Shown: in pieces, positions 8,164-12,418 of the stretch
Numbering within the stretch: position 1 is the first letter of the stretch
Layout of the letters: each line of letters begins with the position of its first letter
Assembly (NCBI GenBank): GCA_947466555.1
Contig: CANIFK010000047.1
Location: 1-14,294 of the forward strand
Length of the DNA: 14,294 bases
Direction of reading: 5' to 3'
Source of the DNA: Acidobacteriota bacterium
GTDB lineage: Bacteria > Acidobacteriota > Terriglobia > Bryobacterales > Bryobacteraceae
Position numbers and translations under genes: made by a program
The notes under the pieces: model-generated
What the model saw: the letters and a program-made list of their open reading frames with translations, nothing else
Told to the model about the DNA's origin: nothing
The model's database searches: none

Positions 8164-9497
8164 TCGGCTTTGGCGCGTTTGATGCGGACGGATTTGTCCT
8201 GCATGGGGGGGAAGTCGAATTCGAGGATGCCGCCACCGTCGGTGCGTTTTTCGACGATCTCTTCGTCGTCGACTTCGACGTCGTAACGGGCGTTGGGGGC
8301 GAGGCCGATGACGTACGCCTTTTGCAGTTCGGCGTTGGCGGGTTGGAACTTCATTTCGTCACGGCCGAAGTGGACGATGGTGCCGCCGATTTCGACGGGG
8401 GCGGGGGAGTTCAAGCCGCGATCCTTGCGTCGGCCCTCTTCGAAGAACTGGACTTTACGGTCGGCGTAGTGGAACCAGGTGGCGTCGTCCTCCCAACTGG
8501 AGCGGAGGGCGAGGCGGCCGGCGGCGCCGGCGTGCATGGAGAGGGGGAGGTGGTAGTAGCTGAGGCCGGGTTGGTAGGGGTTGGCCCAGAGGAATTCGTA
8601 GACGATGCCGAAGACGCCGCGCATGAGGAAGCGGTCGTGGATGAGCCAGCCCTGGACGAATTGGGTTTCCTGGGCGTTGGTGTCGAAGGCGACCATGGCG
8701 AGATCGGCGGCGCGGGCGAGGGCGGCGACACGGAGGTCGGGTTCGCCGTCGCCGTCGTAGAAGGGGACGCGGTATTCGTTTTCGGCGGCGGGGAAGGTGG
8801 CGGGGTAGTAGCTGAGGATGTGGTAGGCGGGGAGCTCTTTGAAGTAGCGGGGAGCGTCTTCGCGGAGGTCGATTTGGATGCCGTCGCGAATGGCGTGGAG
8901 CATTTCGAAGAGAGCGTAGCTGTCTTCGCGGGTGTAGCGGTAGGAGCCGTCGCGGAGGCCGGGGGCGACTTCTTTGCGCCACCACTGTTTGACGAGTTTT
9001 TCGAGTTCTTCTTTGTGGCCGAGGACGACGGCGGCGAGGGCGCGGTCGCGCATGGCGGGGATGTCGCGTTTGGCGGGGGCGGTGGCGAGGGCTTGGCGAA
9101 GTTTCGCGGTGAGGAGTTTGGACTGTTCTTCGGAGAGGAGGGGTTGGCACCAGTCGAGGACGAAGGCTTGCTGGCGGATGTCCTTGGAGGATAGGGCGAA
9201 CTGGATGGCCTGTTTGCCGAATTCGTCGTTGGCGGCGACCATGTAGTAGAGGGCGTGGGCGAGGCCGGGTTCGGCCATTTGGGCTTTGCCGGCGACGAGG
9301 GTTTCGAGCTGCATCCAGCGGACGGAGGTGCGTTCGCGTTCGCGTTTGAGGAGGCGTAGGCGGCGGGCGTTGAGGAATAGGCGCGGGTTGTCGCCGTAGA
9401 CCTGGAACTCTTCTTCCTGAGTCTGCTGGGGGTATGCCGAGACGGCGGTGAGAGTAGCGAGCGCCGCACGGCGCGTCAGCGGAGGCACGATGTTCAT
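8160..9497 (-). CDS. Exported heparinase II/III-related protein
   Basis: The ATG at 9495-9497 gives 445 residues, starting MNIVPPLTRRAALATLTAVS, a signal peptide with a twin-arginine-like TRRAAL. An in-frame ATG at 9536 adds 13 residues and has GGAAAG seven bases upstream, so the start is undecided. Residues 37-61 (NPRLFLNARRLRLLKRERER) match the opening of heparinase II/III-type alpha-toroid proteins. GRLALRSSWEDDATWFHYADRK (327-348) resembles the entry to their beta-sheet domain. After that point the His- and Asp-containing strands of the lyases are not seen, and the protein ends after a short beta-rich tail (about 385-445). It is shorter than typical family lyases. It may be a divergent polysaccharide lyase or a non-catalytic relative. 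It is the first gene of the operon. Confidence 0.7.
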   Translation of the reverse strand: MNIVPPLTRRAALATLTAVSAYPQQTQEEEFQVYGDNPRLFLNARRLRLLKRERERTSVRWMQLETLVAGKAQMAEPGLAHALYYMVAANDEFGKQAIQFALSSKDIRQQAFVLDWCQPLLSEEQSKLLTAKLRQALATAPAKRDIPAMRDRALAAVVLGHKEELEKLVKQWWRKEVAPGLRDGSYRYTREDSYALFEMLHAIRDGIQIDLREDAPRYFKELPAYHILSYYPATFPAAENEYRVPFYDGDGEPDLRVAALARAADLAMVAFDTNAQETQFVQGWLIHDRFLMRGVFGIVYEFLWANPYQPGLSYYHLPLSMHAGAAGRLALRSSWEDDATWFHYADRKVQFFEEGRRKDRGLNSPAPVEIGGTIVHFGRDEMKFQPANAELQKAYVIGLAPNARYDVEVDDEEIVEKRTDGGGILEFDFPPMQDKSVRIKRAKAE

Positions 9498-9514
9498 TGT
9501 GTCATATGGACACA
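9498..9514. promoter_or_regulatory. 6-5-6 dyad abutting the heparinase-like start codon
   Basis: TGTGTC-ATATG-GACACA is a perfect 6-bp inverted repeat with a 5-bp centre, directly next to the ATG at 9495-9497. It could be an operator, or an RNA hairpin next to the start codon. No ribosome site is visible between it and the ATG. A four-codon ORF, ATG ACA CAA TGA, runs through the dyad and overlaps the gene's ATG. If translation instead starts at 9536 the dyad is inside the gene. Confidence 0.35.
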
Positions 9515-9587
9515 GGGCGGTCGCCGGGGGCCGCATGTTAAAACTTTCCGTCGCCCCCCACTTGATTTATTTTCAATGCTTTGCTGG

Positions 9588-9619
9588 AATATATGTGTTG
9601 GTTATCCACTTGCTGGATA
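9588..9619 (-). promoter_or_regulatory. Possible promoter and dyad for the heparinase-esterase-lipoprotein operon
   Basis: On the minus strand TATATT (9588-9593) is a reasonable -10 box. Instead of a clear -35, a second 6-5-6 dyad, TATCCA-CTTGC-TGGATA (9603-9619), lies where an activator or repressor would bind. A weak -35 with a dyad over it suits a regulated promoter, but this is inference from short motifs. Confidence 0.25.
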
Positions 9620-9670
9620 CTGACGTGAATTGATGAAGTTAATCACATAACCCAACCCTCTGGATTGAGA

Positions 9671-9781
9671 CGCTACACGAACGAAGCGGGCGGGCTGAAT
9701 CAAGCGTGCTTGCGGGAGCCGGTAAAAAGTTTAGAACCGCTCCTTCCAAACGTTGGCGGACCGGTTCAGAGGGTCTTTTTT
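9671..9781 (+). ncRNA. Candidate small structured RNA ending in a U-tract
   Basis: Three potential stems follow one another on the + strand: CGCT/AGCG (9671-9688); GGCT/AGCC enclosing CAAGC/GCTTG (9693-9720); and GAACCG/CGGTTC (9734-9767) with an inner CCAA/TTGG. They end in GGTC and six Ts at 9776-9781. No known RNA family was recognised and no covariation evidence is available. Transcription in this direction is inferred only from the terminator-like end. Confidence 0.25.
9758..9781 (+). terminator. Short hairpin followed by six Ts
   Basis: GGACC (9758-9762) can pair with GGTCT (9772-9776), closing a 9-base loop, and the T-run 9776-9781 adjoins the stem. The stem is short, so termination efficiency may be low. 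The loop contains bases that can pair with GAACCG at 9734-9739. Confidence 0.4.
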
Positions 9782-9798
9782 CGTAACCAACACGACGA

Positions 9799-9829
9799 TT
9801 GACACGAATTCCAATTCACGATCTTTAAA
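9799..9829 (+). promoter_or_regulatory. Possible sigma-70-like promoter
   Basis: A perfect TTGACA (9799-9804) is followed after 19 bases by TTTAAA (9824-9829), in the only clearly AT-rich patch of the gap. The spacer is longer than the optimum. If used, it would transcribe the dyad-rich stretch to its right and then the Uma2 gene. Confidence 0.2.
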
Positions 9830-9856
9830 AATTTAGAGCAGTAAACGATCTCTCCG

Positions 9857-10113
9857 CGGATCCATCGATGGTTCCGGTATTGTACTGGCGCATCGGGCTG
9901 GGAATGTTTGGACGCGGGCCTAGCCCGGAGTGATTGCGGCATGTTTTAGCGGACATGTTCGCTCCAGGAAGTATTGGCGCCGGATCCGTGAGCCCCAACG
10001 GAAGTTCGTTCGGGGCAATCCGCATCGGAAAAGGGGCATCTTTCACCTTGCCTAACCCTTTTCCGATGCGGTTCCCTCAAGCAATCCATTCGGAGGAGAG
10101 GACTGCTTAAGAA
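9857..10113. other. Cluster of inverted repeats in the divergent intergenic region
   Basis: No convincing gene lies between 9498 and 10187, and this part of the gap is dense in dyads. They are a 20-bp near-palindrome at 9857-9876 (CGGATCCATC / GATGGTTCCG), CGGGC-CTA-GCCCG at 9915-9927, CATGT/ACATG at about 9940-9955, and GCCCCAACG pairing with CGTT-C-GGGGC at 9992-10016. A perfect 16-bp inverted repeat at 10020-10071 and GCTT-AAG-AAGC at 10103-10113 complete the set. The short frames across it on either strand have no recognisable motif. A structured RNA, a mobile-element end or a regulatory region are all possible. Confidence 0.45.
10020..10071. repeat. Perfect 16-bp inverted repeat with 20-bp spacer
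   Basis: CCGCATCGGAAAAGGG (10020-10035) is repeated exactly in reverse complement at 10056-10071, separated by 20 bases. It would form a long stable hairpin in RNA of either strand. There is no T-run after it on the + strand, so it does not look like a simple terminator. Confidence 0.8.
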
Positions 10114-10187
10114 GCAATTTCGACACGCGCAGCATATCACACGTGGAGAAATTTTTATTCGGTAACCGGTGAACCCAGTGTAACAGA

Positions 10188-10718
10188 TTGGGAAATGGGG
10201 GGTATTTGGGGGATGCCAGTGGGGAGTTGTTGGAGTTGGGTTGGTATGAGTTGATCGGCGGGGAGTTGGTGTTGAAGCCGCCGAAGAATCGAGCGCATAT
10301 GGTGGCGGGGCTGCTGGGGAAGTGGTTGCTTGGCGTGTATGGGGCTTTGTTTGTACCGCAATGCCCGTCGATCGACGGGCATCCGGAGGACAATCCGACG
10401 AACGATCCGGCGCCGGACGTTGCTGTACTCCGTCGTTCTATACGGGAGCTTTCGTCGATTCCGGGGCCGGAGGATTTGTTGTTTGTGGCGGAGGTGTCGA
10501 GCACCACGTTGTCGTTCGACCTTACGGTGAAAGCCGGGCTGTATGCGCGGGCCGGGATTGCGGAGTACTGGGTGGTGGATGTGGAGGGGCGGCGGGTGAT
10601 CGTGCACCGGCAGCCTGAGGGTGGGTTGTACCGGGACGTGGCGGCGTATGGGGCCGGAGAGCGGATGGCGACGCTGGGGGCGCCGGAGCAGACGATTCTG
10701 GTGGAGGAATTGTTCTAG
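10188..10718 (+). CDS. Uma2-family (DUF820) PD-(D/E)XK nuclease-like protein
   Basis: TTG at 10188 gives 176 residues. An upstream stop at 10170-10172 limits the frame and there is no good ribosome site, so the start is uncertain and the N terminus is a few residues shorter than usual. The Uma2 pattern is clear: YELIGGELVLKPP with E26, PAPDVAV with D77, FVAEVSS with E102, and the Lys of LTVKAGLYARAG (K115), then IAEYWVVDVEGRRVIVHR. These match the active-site acids and lysine of the PD-(D/E)XK fold. The family is abundant in cyanobacteria and other bacteria, and its cellular role is not established. It is the first gene of a + strand cassette, ending 10 bp before the dioxygenase gene. Confidence 0.85.
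   Translation: MGNGGYLGDASGELLELGWYELIGGELVLKPPKNRAHMVAGLLGKWLLGVYGALFVPQCPSIDGHPEDNPTNDPAPDVAVLRRSIRELSSIPGPEDLLFVAEVSSTTLSFDLTVKAGLYARAGIAEYWVVDVEGRRVIVHRQPEGGLYRDVAAYGAGERMATLGAPEQTILVEELF
10361..10382. repeat. Perfect 22-bp palindrome inside the Uma2 gene
   Basis: ATGCCCGTCGA is followed at once by its exact reverse complement TCGACGGGCAT. It lies over codons 58-65 (QCPSIDGH), between the conserved N-terminal strand and the PD motif, a part of the family that varies in length. Confidence 0.85.
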
Positions 10719-10728
10719 ACTGGCGGGG

Positions 10729-11538
10729 ATGCCGGAGATACCTGTATTCGCGTGGGGCGGGGAATTGGATGGGGTTGCGGAGGCGGTGTGGGATGGCGCT
10801 GGATGCGCGATTGTGCGCGGGTTTCCGGTGGATGCTGAAGGCGCGCGGGAGTTGTATTTGGAGACGGCGGGGCGGCTGGGGCGGGTGGTGCCGCAGACCG
10901 TTGGCGGGACGCTGATTTATTCGGTGCGGGACGAGGGGTATTCGCTGGAACGGGACTTCGGGAAGGCGGGCGTCAGGACGTCGAAGACGACGTCGGCATT
11001 TGGGTTTCATACCGATTCGCCGTCGCGGATGGCGGGGCATACGCCGGACGTTTTGGGGTTGTTGGTTTTGCAGACGGCGCGGAGTGGGGGCGAGTCCATT
11101 TTTGTGGATGGGCGGGCGGTGTATCGGGCGATGCTGGCGGAGAGGCCTTCGTTTTTGGAGCGGCTGTGCCGGCCGTTTGCGGTGGACCGGCGGGCGGAGG
11201 TAACGGAGGGTGCGGCGCCGTTTTTGGATGTTCCGGTGTTTGCGTTGGCGCCGGTGTTTCAGGTGCGGTATTTGAGGCTGTACATTGAGAAGGGGGCGGA
11301 GTTGGCGGGCGTTTCCTTGACGGATTTTGAGCGGGAGGCGTTGGATTACTTTGAGGCCGTTTGTGAACGGCTGGCGGTGCGGATGGAGTTGCGGCGCGGA
11401 GATATACAGTTCCTGAACAACGTCACGCATTTGCATGGGCGGACGGCGTATGAGGACTATCCAGAGCCGGAACGGAAGCGGCACTATTTGCGGATTTGGG
11501 TGGAGCGGGAGGGCACGATTGGCCAAGAAAACGGTTGA
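10729..11538 (+). CDS. TauD/TfdA-type Fe(II)/2-oxoglutarate-dependent dioxygenase
   Basis: ATG 10729-10731, preceded by GGCGGGG, gives 269 residues; the frame is open further upstream, but that part overlaps the Uma2 gene and looks non-coding. The iron-binding triad is readable: H94 and D96 in FGFHTDSPSR, and H236 in NNVTHLHGRTAYED. R255 in RHYLRIWVER is in the place of the Arg that binds 2-oxoglutarate. GGTLIYSVRD, DVLGLLVLQTARSGGES and the RGDIQFLNN segment are typical of the clavaminate-synthase-like branch. Such cytoplasmic enzymes couple 2-oxoglutarate oxidation to hydroxylation of a small molecule or amino acid; the substrate here cannot be named. The 3' end overlaps the next gene by 20 bp. 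Confidence 0.88.
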   Translation: MPEIPVFAWGGELDGVAEAVWDGAGCAIVRGFPVDAEGARELYLETAGRLGRVVPQTVGGTLIYSVRDEGYSLERDFGKAGVRTSKTTSAFGFHTDSPSRMAGHTPDVLGLLVLQTARSGGESIFVDGRAVYRAMLAERPSFLERLCRPFAVDRRAEVTEGAAPFLDVPVFALAPVFQVRYLRLYIEKGAELAGVSLTDFEREALDYFEAVCERLAVRMELRRGDIQFLNNVTHLHGRTAYEDYPEPERKRHYLRIWVEREGTIGQENG

Positions 11539-12100
11539 CGTTTATCAGGTCAAAGTGACACTGCGGGATACGAAGCCTCCGATTTGGCGGCGGTTGCTGG
11601 TACCGGCGGACATGACTTTGCAGCGGCTGCATCGCGTGCTGCAGACGGTGATGGGATGGGAAGACTGTCACCTGCACGAGTTTGAAATCGACGGGGAGAG
11701 GTTCGGGCCGCCGGATCCGGATGGCTTTGATATGGGTGGACCGCGTGTGCGGAACGACCGCACGGCGAGGCTGTCGCAGGTGTTGGGTGGGGAGGGCGCC
11801 AAGGCGCAGTATACCTACGACTTTGGCGATAGCTGGGAACACGCGATTGTGGTGGAAAAGGTGTTGGCGCCGGTTCCAGGTCTGAAGTATCCGGTGTGCG
11901 TGGGCGGGAAGCTGCATGGGCCGCCGGAGGACTGTGGCGGGGTGGGTGGCTATTACGACTTGCTGAAGGTTATTGCCGATCCAACGCACGAGGACCATGC
12001 TGATTTGTGCGAATGGCTGGGCGAGGGATTTGATCCGGAAGAATTCTCGCTGGAAGAAGTGAATCGGAAACTTCGCGGGCGAACCTTGGCTGCCGGTTGA
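11519..12100 (+). CDS. Plasmid pRiA4b ORF-3-like protein
   Basis: The start is taken as TTG 11519-11521, seven bases after GGGAGGG, giving MAKKTVDVYQVKVTLRD and 193 residues; upstream frame would only overlap the dioxygenase further. Hallmarks of the pRiA4b ORF-3 family are present: KPPIWRRLLVPADMTLQRLH (19-38), YTYDFGDSWEH (98-108) and PPEDCGGVGGYYDLL (135-149). The family is widespread on plasmids and mobile DNA and is biochemically uncharacterised. The 20-bp overlap with the dioxygenase gene implies translational coupling. The C-terminal LEEVNRKLRGRTLA is also usual. Confidence 0.9.
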   Translation: MAKKTVDVYQVKVTLRDTKPPIWRRLLVPADMTLQRLHRVLQTVMGWEDCHLHEFEIDGERFGPPDPDGFDMGGPRVRNDRTARLSQVLGGEGAKAQYTYDFGDSWEHAIVVEKVLAPVPGLKYPVCVGGKLHGPPEDCGGVGGYYDLLKVIADPTHEDHADLCEWLGEGFDPEEFSLEEVNRKLRGRTLAAG

Positions 12101-12117
12101 GGAAACTGGAGGTGGCA

Positions 12118-12213
12118 ATGACGGAACTGGGGAGCGTGTCGAGGAGCGATTTTAGACGCCGAAGAGGTCTTGTAGCTCGTCGTCGGTCAGCGGGTCGTCC
12201 CAGCCCTCTTTGA
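12118..12213 (+). CDS. Possible 31-residue ORF with strong ribosome site
   Basis: GGAGG lies five bases before ATG 12118-12120, 17 bp after the pRiA4b-like stop. The product begins MTELGSVSRSDF and then becomes Arg-rich where it runs antisense through the phd-like gene. It may be the start of a lost third cassette gene cut at the junction near 12150, a leader peptide, or chance. Confidence 0.2.
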   Translation: MTELGSVSRSDFRRRRGLVARRRSAGRPSPL

Positions 12214-12379
12214 ATTCTACCGTTCCGCGGGCGCTGTCGAGGACGGGCTTCTCTCGCTCAATCCGAACGAGTTTCACAAGCGGTTTGCCGGCCTTGGCAA
12301 TGACTACATCCTCTCCCGCAAGAGCTCGCTCGATGAGCTTCGACAGGTGGGTTTTCGCCTCATGGATGTTTTCTGCCAT
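12152..12379 (-). CDS. Orphan Phd/YefM-family antitoxin
   Basis: This 75-residue protein starts MAENIHEAKTHLSKLIERAL, continues GEDVVIAKAGKPLVKLVRI, and ends in an acidic tail (WDDPLTDDELQDLF). That is the standard layout of Phd-type antitoxins: DNA-binding N-terminal fold and toxin-binding C terminus. Such genes are normally followed directly by a PIN-domain toxin gene. Here the stop is followed by 51 bp and then the convergent pRiA4b-like gene, with no PIN motif visible, so it appears to be an orphan. It lies 39 bp downstream of the spermidine-synthase-like gene on the same strand. It might counter a toxin elsewhere or be a remnant. Confidence 0.85.
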   Translation of the reverse strand: MAENIHEAKTHLSKLIERALAGEDVVIAKAGKPLVKLVRIEREKPVLDSARGTVEFKEGWDDPLTDDELQDLFGV

Positions 12380-12418
12380 GGCTTTCAGGTTAGTGTAGTC
12401 CGCAGGCTTGAGTAGAAA

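Noticed and set aside
7420..9194. Long + strand frames over the esterase and heparinase-like genes
   Set aside because: Gly/Val/Glu-rich antisense shadows without motifs or ribosome sites.
10091..10130. tRNA- or glycine-riboswitch-like patch (GGAGGAGAGGACTGC...)
   Set aside because: No cloverleaf, T-loop or riboswitch core could be folded around it; only a short GCTT/AAGC hairpin is present.
9825..10507. Minus-strand frames of 64-151 codons across the intergenic region and into the Uma2 gene
   Set aside because: No recognisable domain. The longest is antisense to a well-supported Uma2 gene and the others run through the palindromes.
10621..10728. Upstream extension of the dioxygenase frame
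   Set aside because: These 36 codons overlap the conserved C-terminal end of the Uma2 protein and are Arg/Trp/Gly-rich. The ATG at 10729 gives a normal-length enzyme.
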